64,000 nt of DNA from Chitinophaga polysaccharea (GCF_902150045.1 NZ_CABFVU010000001.1:1612001-1676000); one strand, 5' to 3'. Shown: positions 35,314 to 45,367, counted from the stretch's first letter. The notes: generated from the letters alone by a model not told the origin. Made by a program: numbers and translations.

Positions 35314-38300
35314 ATGAAAAAATTGTTATCCGGAACGGACTATCAGAAGTTTGTCCTTTTGCGGAGCCAACCTTTCCCTTGCCTTCTGCTGGCATTCACT
35401 TTATTGCTGATGGGAATGAAAGTGCAGGCGCAACAAGGCACTGTTACAGGAAAAGTATCTGACGCCAGCGAACCGGTGCCCGGTGTTACAGTACGTGTGA
35501 AAAATAAGGCAGCCGGCACACTTACAGATGCTACCGGCAAATTTTCTCTCAACGCTGCGCCAGGCGATACCCTGATATTCAACCATATCTCCTACGAGGC
35601 GCTGACTGTGCCGGTGAGGAACCTGTCTCCCTTAACAATATCACTGACGCCACTGAGCAAAAGTGTGAATGAAGTGGTAGTAGTGGGATATGGCACCCAG
35701 AAAAAGGCCACACTAACCGGGTCTATTTCCGTGGTTAAAGGAGCAGACATTGTGCAGAGCCCCCAACCTAACGTATCGAATGCCCTCACAGGGCGCTTTT
35801 CCGGGATCATTGCCAACAACCGTTCCGGTGAACCGGGATACGATGGGTCCCGCATCACCATCCGCGGATTGGCCACCACCGGCAACAACGATGTGCTGAT
35901 GGTAGTGGACGGGGTGCCCGGGCAGATAGGCGGTTTGGAGCGCCTGGACCCTAATGATATTGAAAGCATCTCCATACTCAAAGACGCATCTGCCGCCGTA
36001 TATGGCAGCAGGGCGGCCAATGGCGTTATGCTCATTACCACCAAGAGGGGTAAAACCGGTAAACCTGTGATCAATTACAGCTTTAACCAGGGATTTTCCT
36101 CCCCCAGCCGCCTGCCTAAAATGGCCGATGCCGCCACTTATGCGCAGATCAGGAATGAGATCCAGTATTATAACAACCCTGCCGGTGGTATGAACCAGTT
36201 TTATACCGATGAGCAGATCCAGAAATTCCGCGACGGTTCAGACCCGGTAAATTATCCTAACACCGACTGGCAGAAGGCTACGCTGAAAAAAACAGCTACC
36301 CAGAACCAGCATAGTTTATCTGTAAACGGTGGCGGTGAAAATGTACGGTACTATGTGTCTCTCGGTATGATCAACCAGGATGGGTTGTATAAAAGCGGGG
36401 TGACCAAATACAACCAGTATAACTTCCGGTCTAATATAGATGCTGATGTGACCAAGCGGTTAAAGGTAAGCCTGTATTTATCCGGCCGCCAGGAAGATCG
36501 CCTGTATCCTACTACCAGTGCCGGCGACATTTTCCGGGGTATTTACCGCGCCTACCCAACAGTGCTGGACAGGTATCCCAACGGTTTGCCTACCACCGGT
36601 ATTGAGAACAATAACCCTATCATGCAGGTAACCGACGCCGGTGGCACTGCCCGCAACCCCACACAGGTATTTAACGGTATCCTGAAAGGATCGTATGCCA
36701 TCCCTGGTGTAGAAGGCTTATCCCTGGACGGATTCTTATCGGCCGACAAATCCTGGAGCGCCAATAAAGTTTTCAGCACACCTTATAAAGTATACACGTT
36801 TAATGCCGCTACACAGTCGTACGACAAAACCGTAGTAGGCGGTTCCAACGGGCTGGCATCCCTTGCCCAGCAACAGCGGAACATGTCGCTGATCACTTCC
36901 AATATTAAACTGAACTTTACCCGCCGTTTTGGCCAGCACAATATAACTGCCCTGGTGGGTTATGAGCAAAGCCAAACCAACAGGGATACCCTGGGTGCAT
37001 CGCGCCTGAATTTCCCGACACCTCAAACACCGGAAATGTCGCAGGGAGGATCTGCCGCTACCGATAAAGACAATTCCGGTACCAGCTACAGCTTCACCAG
37101 GAAAAGTTATTTCGGAAGAATTGCCTACGACTATATGGAAAAATACCTGCTGGAAGTACAGGCCCGTTACGACGGCTCCTCTACCTTCCCTAAAGGTGAG
37201 CAATATGGTTTCTTCCCGTCAGTATCTGCCGGATGGCGCGTTTCAAAAGAAGAGTGGTTTAAAAACATAAGCTTCATCAATGATCTGAAACTGCGTGGTT
37301 CCTATGGTACATTGGGTAACGACAACGTGGGACTGTTCCAGTATTTTGATAACTACTCTTTCGTTAACCAATACGTAGTAGGTGGCCAGATCATACCAGG
37401 TATCGATCTTACCAAACTGGGCAACCCGTTCATTACCTGGGAAATTGCCCGGAAAATGGACCTTGGCCTCAATATGGCCTTCCTCCAACACTTTAACCTG
37501 GAATTTATTTACTTCCAGCAGAAGCGTTCCAAGATCCTTACCCAGCGTAATGCATCGCTACCGCAAACTTCCGGTATTGTGAATCCGTTTGATCCGAATA
37601 CACCGCTGGTGCCTGCCGAAAACATCGGTAAGGTGAACAGCAATGGTATTGAAGCTACCCTGGGATATGACAATACCACCGGAGGCGGTTTTCACTACAA
37701 CGTATCAGGTAACATCACCTACGCAAAAAATAAGATCATCTTTATAGATGAGGCTCCCGGCACCTTGCCTTATCAAAGACAAACCGGCGGCCCGATGAAT
37801 ACCTCCCTGCTGTATGATGCCATCGGCATATTCCGTACAGCCGACGAGCTGAATAAGTATCCCCATCCGGCGGGCACACAACTGGGCGACCTGATTTACA
37901 GGGATGTGAACAACGACGGACAAATCAATGCAGACGACCAGGTAAGAACAAAGTATGGCAATATTCCTGAGATCACCTACGGTATTATATTAGGAGGTGA
38001 TTACAAAGGATTTGATTTGTCGCTGTTATTTGCCGGACAAGCAAACGTGAGCCAGTATGTGCTCCCTGAATCCGGCACCATCGGTAATTACTACAGCAGC
38101 TGGGCAGACAACCGCTGGAGCCCTTCCAATCCCAACGGCTCTTATCCAAGGGTAGATGAACGCGCTTCCTCTTCCATCAGCGGCGGCCGCTTTGCCAACA
38201 CCTTTTGGCTCAACGACGCTTCCTTCCTGCGTTTGAAAAACGTATCGCTGGGCTATACTTTCAGCTCCGGCGTTTTATCACGTATCAAAATTGGCAGCCT

Positions 38301-38436
38301 GAGAGTATATGCCAACGCATTTAACCTTTTCACTCTTACCAGGGTAAAAGATTATGATCCCGAAGGAACCAGCAGCAGCGGGCAGTTTTACCCCCAACAG
38401 CGGATTATCAATTTGGGTGTAAATGTTAGATTCTAA
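35314..38436 (+). CDS. SusC/RagA TonB-linked transporter (galactan locus)
   Basis: A 1040-residue outer-membrane importer, started at ATG 35314 (MKKLLSGTDYQKF); a frame start at 35239 is possible but adds no leader-like sequence. In order: long signal peptide ending near MKVQAQ, carboxypeptidase-regulatory-like domain (TVTGKVSDASEPVPGVTV to ISYEALTV), SusC plug motif NEVVVVGYGTQKKATLTGSI, plug (VMVVDGVPGQIGGLERLDPNDIESI; SAAVYGSRAANGVMLITTKRG), then barrel, ending in VNVRF. No STN domain, in keeping with control by the HTCS rather than an anti-sigma relay. susD follows after 17 bp. Confidence 0.95.
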   Translation: MKKLLSGTDYQKFVLLRSQPFPCLLLAFTLLLMGMKVQAQQGTVTGKVSDASEPVPGVTVRVKNKAAGTLTDATGKFSLNAAPGDTLIFNHISYEALTVPVRNLSPLTISLTPLSKSVNEVVVVGYGTQKKATLTGSISVVKGADIVQSPQPNVSNALTGRFSGIIANNRSGEPGYDGSRITIRGLATTGNNDVLMVVDGVPGQIGGLERLDPNDIESISILKDASAAVYGSRAANGVMLITTKRGKTGKPVINYSFNQGFSSPSRLPKMADAATYAQIRNEIQYYNNPAGGMNQFYTDEQIQKFRDGSDPVNYPNTDWQKATLKKTATQNQHSLSVNGGGENVRYYVSLGMINQDGLYKSGVTKYNQYNFRSNIDADVTKRLKVSLYLSGRQEDRLYPTTSAGDIFRGIYRAYPTVLDRYPNGLPTTGIENNNPIMQVTDAGGTARNPTQVFNGILKGSYAIPGVEGLSLDGFLSADKSWSANKVFSTPYKVYTFNAATQSYDKTVVGGSNGLASLAQQQRNMSLITSNIKLNFTRRFGQHNITALVGYEQSQTNRDTLGASRLNFPTPQTPEMSQGGSAATDKDNSGTSYSFTRKSYFGRIAYDYMEKYLLEVQARYDGSSTFPKGEQYGFFPSVSAGWRVSKEEWFKNISFINDLKLRGSYGTLGNDNVGLFQYFDNYSFVNQYVVGGQIIPGIDLTKLGNPFITWEIARKMDLGLNMAFLQHFNLEFIYFQQKRSKILTQRNASLPQTSGIVNPFDPNTPLVPAENIGKVNSNGIEATLGYDNTTGGGFHYNVSGNITYAKNKIIFIDEAPGTLPYQRQTGGPMNTSLLYDAIGIFRTADELNKYPHPAGTQLGDLIYRDVNNDGQINADDQVRTKYGNIPEITYGIILGGDYKGFDLSLLFAGQANVSQYVLPESGTIGNYYSSWADNRWSPSNPNGSYPRVDERASSSISGGRFANTFWLNDASFLRLKNVSLGYTFSSGVLSRIKIGSLRVYANAFNLFTLTRVKDYDPEGTSSSGQFYPQQRIINLGVNVRF

Positions 38437-38453
38437 ACCAGAAAAAAAAAGTC

Positions 38454-40124
38454 ATGAAAACAACGCACTTTATATACAGCTTAACTTTAGCCGCCGCAGG
38501 ATTGCTGGCATCCTGCAAGCAGGATTACCTGAACATTACGCCAACAGACCGTATCCTGGGCGAGGCCGTACTGGCCGATTCCGCCCTGTTCCAGAATTAT
38601 GTGATCAACCGGTACCTGAGCATCAAACTGCAGGACAAGGAAGGAGAAGGTACTAATCCAGGTTTCGGAAGAGGTTTTGAATACGGGTTGTGGAGCTCCA
38701 TTACCGACGAATCTATTTATAATAATGATGATAATACCTGGGTGATCCAGCAGGGACAGGTAGCGCCGGAAAATACCGGTATTGCGGGTACTATCTGGGG
38801 AAGAAGCTATCGCAGTATCCGGGAATGTAACTACGCACTGAATAACATCGACAGCGTGGAAATGAGCGTTGCTCTCCGTAAAAAGCTGACCGCTGAACTG
38901 CGCTTTATCCGCGCTTACCGGTACCACGACCTGATCCGCAACTATGGCGGCGTAGTGATGATGGGCGATAAAGAATACCAGCTCACCGACAACCTCACCG
39001 ACCCGGCATTATTTAAAAGAGCAACCCTGAAGGAATCCATGGATTATGCCGTGAGCGAGCTTACCGCCGCAGCAGCAGACCTGCCGCTCACCAACGATGA
39101 TAGCTGGAAACTTGGCAGGGCCACCAAAGGCGCCGCACTGGCGCTGAAAGCACGCCTGCTGTTGTATGCCGCCAGCCCTCTTTACAATGTTGGCACCTGG
39201 CAGGCAGCTGCCGATGCCGCAAAAGCAGTGATGGACCTGTCGCAATACACCCTGGCGGCAGATTACAGCCAGTTGTTCATAAAGCCGGATAACAACGAAA
39301 TTATTTTTGGCCGGCGCTATGCCGTGGGCGCGCGCCACGTGTGCCTGGAAATATCCAATGGCCCTAATGGCTACGGAGGATGGGCCGGTAACACACCGCT
39401 GCAGAACCTCGTAGACGCTTATGAAATGAAGAACGGTAAACAGATCACCGATCCTGCCTCCGGCTACAATCCGCAAAATCCTTATGCGAACAGGGATGCG
39501 CGGTTCTATGCTACCATCCTCTATAATGGCGCTTCTTACCGGGGATCTACCATACAAACATTTTCCCCCGGTGGAAAAGACGGAAAAGATGGCCCTTCCA
39601 ACTGGAACTCCACCAAAACGGGTTACTATCTCCGCAAATTCATGGACGATAACAACCCTATAGACAATCCCTGGAACGTAGCCGGGTTACAGCCCTGGAT
39701 CTACATCCGGTATGCAGAGATACTGCTGAACTATGCAGAAGCGCAAAACGAAGCCGTAGGCCCTGATGCCAGTGTATATGCAGCCGTAAACCAGATCCGC
39801 CAACGCAGCAGCGTGCAGCAACCCGCACTTACGCCTGGCTTAAGCAAAGACCAGATGCGGACCGCTATTCAACATGAAAGACAGGTTGAACTGGCATTTG
39901 AAGAACATCGCTTTTATGATGTACGGCGGTGGAAAACTGCGATCGTAACAGAAAACGTACCCGCTTATGGTATAGACGTTGCCGTTAGTGGCGGCGTATA
40001 TACCTATACAAGGAAAATAGCGCTGAAGGATCGCCTTTTCAGTGAAAAAAATTACTGGCTGCCTATTCCAAGAGCTGATATACTGGCCTCCAACGGGCAA
40101 CTGGAGCAGAACAAAGGCTATTAA
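38454..40124 (+). CDS. SusD/RagB family lipoprotein (galactan locus)
   Basis: A 556-residue surface glycan-binding lipoprotein. The leader ends in the lipobox LLASC with Cys at about residue 21. The family core is clear: ALRKKLTAELRFIRAYRYHDLIRNYGGVVM, GAALALKARLLLYAASPLYN, YAEILLNYAEAQNEA, and the ending ERQVELAFEEHRFYDVRRW with YWLPIPRADI. It is the partner of the susC 17 bp upstream and is followed by two glycoside hydrolases, so it probably holds a beta-galactan chain at the cell surface. There is 121 bp before the GH30 gene, with no strong terminator seen. Confidence 0.95.
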   Translation: MKTTHFIYSLTLAAAGLLASCKQDYLNITPTDRILGEAVLADSALFQNYVINRYLSIKLQDKEGEGTNPGFGRGFEYGLWSSITDESIYNNDDNTWVIQQGQVAPENTGIAGTIWGRSYRSIRECNYALNNIDSVEMSVALRKKLTAELRFIRAYRYHDLIRNYGGVVMMGDKEYQLTDNLTDPALFKRATLKESMDYAVSELTAAAADLPLTNDDSWKLGRATKGAALALKARLLLYAASPLYNVGTWQAAADAAKAVMDLSQYTLAADYSQLFIKPDNNEIIFGRRYAVGARHVCLEISNGPNGYGGWAGNTPLQNLVDAYEMKNGKQITDPASGYNPQNPYANRDARFYATILYNGASYRGSTIQTFSPGGKDGKDGPSNWNSTKTGYYLRKFMDDNNPIDNPWNVAGLQPWIYIRYAEILLNYAEAQNEAVGPDASVYAAVNQIRQRSSVQQPALTPGLSKDQMRTAIQHERQVELAFEEHRFYDVRRWKTAIVTENVPAYGIDVAVSGGVYTYTRKIALKDRLFSEKNYWLPIPRADILASNGQLEQNKGY

Positions 40125-40245
40125 ATCCTCATCCGCTTCACACAAAGTCGCCGCGTTGACTTTCCGGTTGTCATAATTGAAAAATATTTAACAGCCATTT
40201 TACTATTTTCCGGCGGCTTTGTGTGAAGCAAAGCGTTTTAGGAAC

Positions 40246-41766
40246 ATGAAAAAAATCTTCTGCCTGCTGCCACTGTGCCTTGCGCTGCATACTGCATCAT
40301 CGCAGCAAAGCAACAGCAACATTATCCAGGTAAACATCGACCTACAAAAAACTGCGCAGACGATCCGCAACTTTGCGGCCTCCGATGCGTGGGCCGGTCA
40401 GTTTACCGGTAACTGGCCGGACAGCAAGCGTAACCAGATCGCCGACTGGCTGTTCAGTACCGATACAACCGCCGGTGGCCAGCCTAAAGGTATAGGCTTG
40501 TCTATGTGGCGCTTTAATATTGGTGCTGGCAGTGCTGAACAGGGTAACAACAGCGGCATAAAAGACGAATGGCGCCGGGCGGAGTCATTCCTGCAGGAAA
40601 ACAATACCTACAACTGGAAAAAACAATCCGGGCAATTATGGTTCTTACAGGCCGCAAAGCAACGCGGCGTTACCCGGTTCCTGGGTTTCCTGAATAGCCC
40701 GCCGGTGGCGTATACCCTCAATGGTAAAGCATTTGCCGATAAAGGACTGAGTAATCTTCCCAAAAAAAATTATACTGCTGTTGCTCTTTTTTTGAAAGAT
40801 GTAATACAAGGCATCCACTCAGCCACAGGCGTTCAGCTCAATTATATCAGCCCGGTAAATGAACCACAGTGGGATTGGAGCGACGGCGGACAGGAAGGCT
40901 GTCCTTATAACAACGAACAGATTGCCGGCTTCACCAAAGCTATCAGCAAAACTTTCAGCGAAGCAAAACTACCAACGAAAATACTGGTAACAGAGGCTGG
41001 TAAAATCAATTACCTGTATGCAGCGGAAGACAAACCGGACAAGGGCTCACAGATAAACGCCTTCTTTGCCCCCCACAGCGCCGCCTATATAGGCAACCTT
41101 CCCAATGTATATAAAGGTATTGCCGCACACAGTTATTTCACCACTTCACCTGAAGATACGGCCATCACTATACGAAAACGGCTGCATACAGCGCTGAACG
41201 GGCTGGAGTTCTGGCAATCGGAATACTGCATCCTGGGTGATAATGCCGGGGAAATAAACGGCTCCGGCGCAGACCTGGGCATGGATGCCGCATTGTATAT
41301 GGCGCGTGTTATCCACTCGGATCTTACCATTGCCAACGCCGCCGCCTGGCAATGGTGGCTGGCTATCTCCCCTTATAATTATAAAGACGGGTTGATTTAT
41401 ATCGATAAAAATAAAACAGACGGACAGCCCCGCGATAGCAAAATGATGTGGGTGCTGGGCAACTATAGCCGGTTTATAAGACCCGGCGCAAAAAGGGTCC
41501 AGGCAGATATGAGCAACAGCGCTGCTTCAAAGGACCTCTATCTGTCTGCCTATAAGAACAAGGACAATACCCTCCGGATAGTAGTGATCAATAATGGCAG
41601 CAGTGCAGCCACTGCCATTATTCATTGCAAAGGCTTGAAACCAGGCGGCATGCGCAGCTATACCACCAGTTCAGCAGGTAACCTGCAGCCAGGCGATGTT
41701 CCGGGAAACACAGTCGTTATTCCGCCACGGTCAGTAGTTACATTGACAGGTAACATTAAGCAATAA
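40246..41766 (+). CDS. GH30-like (endo-beta-1,6-galactanase type) glycoside hydrolase
   Basis: A 506-residue secreted enzyme from ATG 40246, with a signal peptide ending around ASSQ. The (beta/alpha)8 barrel carries the GH30 retaining pair: acid/base Glu206 in SPVNEPQWDW and nucleophile Glu326 in FWQSEYC; LSMWRFNIGAGSAEQGNN is the usual early loop of this clan-A group. A short C-terminal beta domain (LSAYKNKDNTLRIVVINNGSS) completes the fold. The group includes endo-beta-1,6-galactanases, the reason for my guess, although beta-1,6-glucanase or other beta-glycanase activity cannot be excluded. It stands between susD and a GH35 beta-galactosidase, 10 bp before the latter. Confidence 0.82.
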   Translation: MKKIFCLLPLCLALHTASSQQSNSNIIQVNIDLQKTAQTIRNFAASDAWAGQFTGNWPDSKRNQIADWLFSTDTTAGGQPKGIGLSMWRFNIGAGSAEQGNNSGIKDEWRRAESFLQENNTYNWKKQSGQLWFLQAAKQRGVTRFLGFLNSPPVAYTLNGKAFADKGLSNLPKKNYTAVALFLKDVIQGIHSATGVQLNYISPVNEPQWDWSDGGQEGCPYNNEQIAGFTKAISKTFSEAKLPTKILVTEAGKINYLYAAEDKPDKGSQINAFFAPHSAAYIGNLPNVYKGIAAHSYFTTSPEDTAITIRKRLHTALNGLEFWQSEYCILGDNAGEINGSGADLGMDAALYMARVIHSDLTIANAAAWQWWLAISPYNYKDGLIYIDKNKTDGQPRDSKMMWVLGNYSRFIRPGAKRVQADMSNSAASKDLYLSAYKNKDNTLRIVVINNGSSAATAIIHCKGLKPGGMRSYTTSSAGNLQPGDVPGNTVVIPPRSVVTLTGNIKQ

Positions 41767-41776
41767 ACTGTAGACA

Positions 41777-43582
41777 ATGAAAAAATTAAGCGTTGTTATT
41801 TTAATGATATTGTGCAGCTTCCAGCTATCCGCACAACATACATTCCAGCTGGGCGACTCCACCTTTCTGCTGGACGGGAAACCCTTCCAGATGATTTCCG
41901 GAGAGATCCATTACCTGCGCGTACCGCGGGAAAGCTGGCGCGACCGCCTGAAAATGGCTAAGGCTATGGGACTGAACACCATAGGCACCTACGTATTCTG
42001 GAATATGCACGAACCGCAAAAAGGGCATTATGATTTTTCCGGTAACAACGACGTTGCAGCCTTTGTAAAAATAGCCCAGGAAGAAGGGCTATGGGTAGTG
42101 CTCCGTCCCAGCCCATATGCCTGCGCAGAATGGGAGTTTGGCGGATATCCTTATTGGCTGCAGAATATAAAAGGCCTTGAAGTGCGCAGTAAAGAACCAC
42201 AATATCTTGCTGCTTACCACAACTATATCAAAGCTGTAGGAAAACAATTATCAGGGTTGCAGATCAACCATGGCGGTAACATTCTGATGGTGCAGATAGA
42301 AAACGAATATGGTTCTTATTCCAATGATAAAAGTTACCTGGATATTAACCGGAAGATGTTTATTGATGCAGGATTCGATGGGTTGCTGTATACCTGCGAT
42401 CCTGCCGCAGACGTGGCCAAAGGGCATTTGCCAGGCTTACTGCCTGCAGTAAACGGTATAGATGACCCGCAAAAAGTAAAACAACTGGTAAGGGAAAACC
42501 ATAACGGCAAAGGCCCTTTTTATATTGCTGAATGGTATCCTGCATGGTTCGACTCGTGGGGGCAGAAGCACCACACCATCCCTTACGAAAATTTCCTCGA
42601 CCGGTTAGACCGTGTACTGGCAGCTGGTATTTCCATTAATATGTACATGTTTCACGGTGGTACTACCCGCGGTTATATGAACGGCGCCAACTACAACGAC
42701 AAGAACCCTTACGAACCACAGATCAGCAGCTACGACTATGATGCGCCACTGGATGAAGCAGGGAATGCTACGCCTAAATTCATGAAGTTCAGGGAAGTGA
42801 TTGCACGCCATCTTCCTGCCGGTGTAACCCTGCCGGAAGTGGCCGCGAAGAAACCAGTGATCACCACACCAGTGATCAATTTTAAGCGCAGTGCTGGTGT
42901 TTTCAGTAAACTGCCTGCCGCCATTAAAAGCGTAGATCCGTTGACGTTTGAAGACCTGAACCAGGCCTATGGATTTGTACTATACCGTACTTCTATTCCG
43001 GGAGGACATAGCGGTTTGCTGAAAATAAAAGACCTCCGCGATTACGGCCTTATATTCGTTAACGGAAAAAGAGTAGCTATCCTTGACCGCCGCCTGGCGC
43101 AGGACAGCGTGGAAGTAACGCTTCCTGCCGGTACGGTAACCCTGGATATACTCGTGGAGAATCTTGGACGCATCAACTTTGGTGCCTACCTGCTGAAAAA
43201 TAAGAAGGGAATTGTGGGAGAAGTATTATTTAACGGCCAGGCCATACACCAGTGGCAGCAGTTTAAATTTCCTTTTGATGTACAGCCTGCAGTTACACCT
43301 TCTGCTACTGCTGCAGATGTCCCCGTGCTGAAAGAAGGTAGTTTCACGCTTTCCGCTACCGGCGATACCTACCTGGACATGACGCAATGGGGCAAAGGAG
43401 TGGTATGGATCAATGGCCATCACCTGGGCAGGTACTGGCAGGTAGGTCCGCAGCAAACCCTGTATGTACCCGCTGAGTGGCTGAAAAAAGGCAACAATAA
43501 GATCACCGTACTGGAACTGATCAAACCTGCTGCAAATACCCTGCAGGGCATTGATCACGCCATACTGGACGTACTACAATAA
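41777..43582 (+). CDS. GH35 beta-galactosidase
   Basis: A 601-residue exported enzyme. A signal peptide (MKKLSVVILMILCSFQLSA) precedes the TIM barrel: GEIHYLRVPRESWRDRLKMAKAMGLNTIGTYVFWN, acid/base Glu177 in MVQIENEYGSY, nucleophile Glu252 in YIAEWYPAWFD, and MYMFHGGTTRGYMNGANY. Two beta-sandwich domains follow, the last with DMTQWGKGVVWINGHHLGRYW, typical of the family. It should remove terminal beta-galactose from oligosaccharides, fitting a beta-galactan or arabinogalactan side-chain substrate together with the GH30 enzyme. It is the last gene of the locus and is closed by a clear terminator. Confidence 0.93.
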   Translation: MKKLSVVILMILCSFQLSAQHTFQLGDSTFLLDGKPFQMISGEIHYLRVPRESWRDRLKMAKAMGLNTIGTYVFWNMHEPQKGHYDFSGNNDVAAFVKIAQEEGLWVVLRPSPYACAEWEFGGYPYWLQNIKGLEVRSKEPQYLAAYHNYIKAVGKQLSGLQINHGGNILMVQIENEYGSYSNDKSYLDINRKMFIDAGFDGLLYTCDPAADVAKGHLPGLLPAVNGIDDPQKVKQLVRENHNGKGPFYIAEWYPAWFDSWGQKHHTIPYENFLDRLDRVLAAGISINMYMFHGGTTRGYMNGANYNDKNPYEPQISSYDYDAPLDEAGNATPKFMKFREVIARHLPAGVTLPEVAAKKPVITTPVINFKRSAGVFSKLPAAIKSVDPLTFEDLNQAYGFVLYRTSIPGGHSGLLKIKDLRDYGLIFVNGKRVAILDRRLAQDSVEVTLPAGTVTLDILVENLGRINFGAYLLKNKKGIVGEVLFNGQAIHQWQQFKFPFDVQPAVTPSATAADVPVLKEGSFTLSATGDTYLDMTQWGKGVVWINGHHLGRYWQVGPQQTLYVPAEWLKKGNNKITVLELIKPAANTLQGIDHAILDVLQ

Positions 43583-43596
43583 CACAAGAGAAGTTT

Positions 43597-43640
43597 GTAA
43601 AAAGCTATTGGGGCGGTTTTCCGTTTCAATAGCTTTTTAC
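43597..43640 (+). terminator. Intrinsic terminator of the galactan locus
   Basis: A perfect 14-bp stem (43597-43610 with 43627-43640, arm GTAAAAAGCTATTG) with a 16-nt loop; the right arm itself supplies CTTTTTAC and is followed by TTTAAC. It begins 14 bp after the GH35 stop. Confidence 0.8.
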
Positions 43641-43679
43641 TTTAACTTTATACTGTATCCTTAATCCCACCGTTGCCAC

Positions 43680-44366
43680 ATGAAAAAAATTGTACTGTTA
43701 GCAATTGCCTGTATTGCCGGCCTACCGGTTTTCTCACAGCGTTTTATGCATGGTATCGGGTTCACTACTTCCATTGATCATACATCCCGGGGCGGAAGCA
43801 TTCCAAGCTTCGGTTTAACCTATGCTATCCGTTATAACGTAATGGAAACGGATAAAATGGCGATATCTGTAGGCATTCCTCTGACGGCCGGCGGCTCCGG
43901 CGGATCTGGAGAAGGAGAAGAGATGGACTGGTATTACGATGCCGATGGTAATATCATATATTATTACACCGGTGAAAGAAAAGATGGGCCGGTGAAGAAG
44001 TTCCGTTCTATGGTAGATATACCGCTTATTATCAACTTCAATTTCGGCTCGTTTTCATCGTTTGATAATAAAAAGGCCGTGGGATTCTTTGCAGGCGGCG
44101 GATTCGCCTATCATTACGGTCCTGTAAATGTTAAGTACAAAGACGTTAACGGCGGCACCCTTACAGATTCCATTACCCAGCATTCCTTTGGGCCGGTAGG
44201 AAACATCGGTATGCGGATAGGACTTGGTAAAAAACAGAACGGGGCCATTGAGGTGAAGGGCTCTTTTATGAAGAGCCTGGCGAAGCGGCAGCCTGATATT
44301 TACGGTATCAGTGTATTGTATATACTTCCGAAACTGGGCCGCCACGGTAATCCCATCGGCTTATAA
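43680..44366 (+). CDS. Exported outer-membrane beta-barrel-like protein
   Basis: A 228-residue protein with a signal peptide (MKKIVLLAIACIAGLPVFS) and repeated amphipathic beta strands with glycine and aromatic residues (FGLTYAIRYNVMETDKMAISVGIPLTAGG; AVGFFAGGGFAYHYGPVNV; GNIGMRIGLGKKQNGAIEVKGSFMKSL). It looks like a small porin-like outer-membrane barrel common in Bacteroidota. A Gly/Glu-rich loop (GGSGGSGEGEEMDWYYDADG) may reach the surface. No named family function can be given. It is a single gene, separated from the galactan locus by a terminator; its stop directly abuts the stop of the convergent SAM-hydrolase gene (44364-44369). Confidence 0.65.
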   Translation: MKKIVLLAIACIAGLPVFSQRFMHGIGFTTSIDHTSRGGSIPSFGLTYAIRYNVMETDKMAISVGIPLTAGGSGGSGEGEEMDWYYDADGNIIYYYTGERKDGPVKKFRSMVDIPLIINFNFGSFSSFDNKKAVGFFAGGGFAYHYGPVNVKYKDVNGGTLTDSITQHSFGPVGNIGMRIGLGKKQNGAIEVKGSFMKSLAKRQPDIYGISVLYILPKLGRHGNPIGL

Positions 44367-45281
44367 TTATTTTTTGGGAGATAATATTACTTCCACACTC
44401 CACTCACTGCCGCTTCCTATATGATAGGTAGCCGCAAAATTACCCATGTTAAGTGCAAACGATAATTGCATTAAGCTGTTCAGGTAGCCCAGTGGCTTAC
44501 CTTCCGGTACCGCACCAAAGGTTTGACTGTAAGGCGCAGCGGTTTGATGTACTTTTTTCCCGTTGTGGAAGAATGTTACCTGCAGGATATCGCCGTATTG
44601 CAGATGCAGCTGGTTAAGCAGGTCGGCGCTGATGTTGGTCCATACGTTACCATATTGCACATCCAGTACAGAGATGTTTCCTTTCAGTTTTCCGCCTTCC
44701 AGTACCGCCGCCTGGTAGGGAATCTTCACTACTTCACTGGGTAACAACGGTCCTACTTCTTCAAAGGTAATGGCGCCGGATGCCAGTCGCGCGCCGGTAT
44801 AGGCATATACATCCCTGCCATGGAAGGTATAGGATTTTTGAGAATCTTTACGGCGGTTTACGGCTTCATCTATTTCACGTATTGCTGCAATGCCTTCCGA
44901 GGCTGCAATAAGGGTAAGCGTACCATTATCGGGCGTTACCACAAAGTGGCCATTATTTGTTTTTAGCACTACCGATTTGCGGCTGGTGCCCACACCAGGA
45001 TCCACTACAGAAACAAACACCGTACCTTTGGGCCAGTAAGGAACTGTTTGTTCCAGCCGGTAGGCAGCTTCCCATATATTATACGCGGGGATTTCGTGGG
45101 TAAGGTCATACAACTTCAGATCGGTCGATACCCCGTTGGCTACGCCCTTCATGGCTGAAACGGCCCCGTCTTTCAAACCAAAATCAGACTGAAAAACAAC
45201 GATCTTATTTTGCGCAAATGCAAAGCTGGTCGCTATTGTGATCACCAGGCTGCTGATAAAACGGAATAATGCAATTCTCAT
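44367..45281 (-). CDS. SAM hydrolase / SAM-hydroxide adenosyltransferase family protein with signal peptide
   Basis: A 304-residue protein of the DUF62 family, whose members split S-adenosylmethionine with water (or chloride/fluoride) into adenosine and methionine. Family motifs are present: FQSDFGLKDG (residues about 29-38), FVSVVDPGVGTSRKSV, and GRDVYAYTGARLASG. Unusually, the first 23 residues (MRIALFRFISSLVITIATSFAFA) look like a cleavable signal peptide, so the enzyme would be periplasmic, where SAM is not expected. It is a single gene with a candidate -7 box (TAGCTTTG at 45302-45309 on minus) 20 bp before the ATG. Either the leader is a membrane anchor or the true substrate differs from SAM. 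Confidence 0.85.
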   Translation of the reverse strand: MRIALFRFISSLVITIATSFAFAQNKIVVFQSDFGLKDGAVSAMKGVANGVSTDLKLYDLTHEIPAYNIWEAAYRLEQTVPYWPKGTVFVSVVDPGVGTSRKSVVLKTNNGHFVVTPDNGTLTLIAASEGIAAIREIDEAVNRRKDSQKSYTFHGRDVYAYTGARLASGAITFEEVGPLLPSEVVKIPYQAAVLEGGKLKGNISVLDVQYGNVWTNISADLLNQLHLQYGDILQVTFFHNGKKVHQTAAPYSQTFGAVPEGKPLGYLNSLMQLSFALNMGNFAATYHIGSGSEWSVEVILSPKK

Positions 45282-45301
45282 GGGGCGAGTTAATTAGTTT
45301 G

Positions 45302-45309
45302 CAAAGCTA
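45302..45309 (-). promoter_or_regulatory. Candidate -7 box of the SAM-hydrolase gene
   Basis: Read on minus, TAGCTTTG matches TAnnTTTG exactly, 20 bp before the ATG. No clear TTTG at the -33 distance. Confidence 0.4.
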
Positions 45310-45367
45310 AGGGTTATCATGAAATCATTAAAAAATCTTACCTTGAAAGTAATTCACCTGCCATAAA

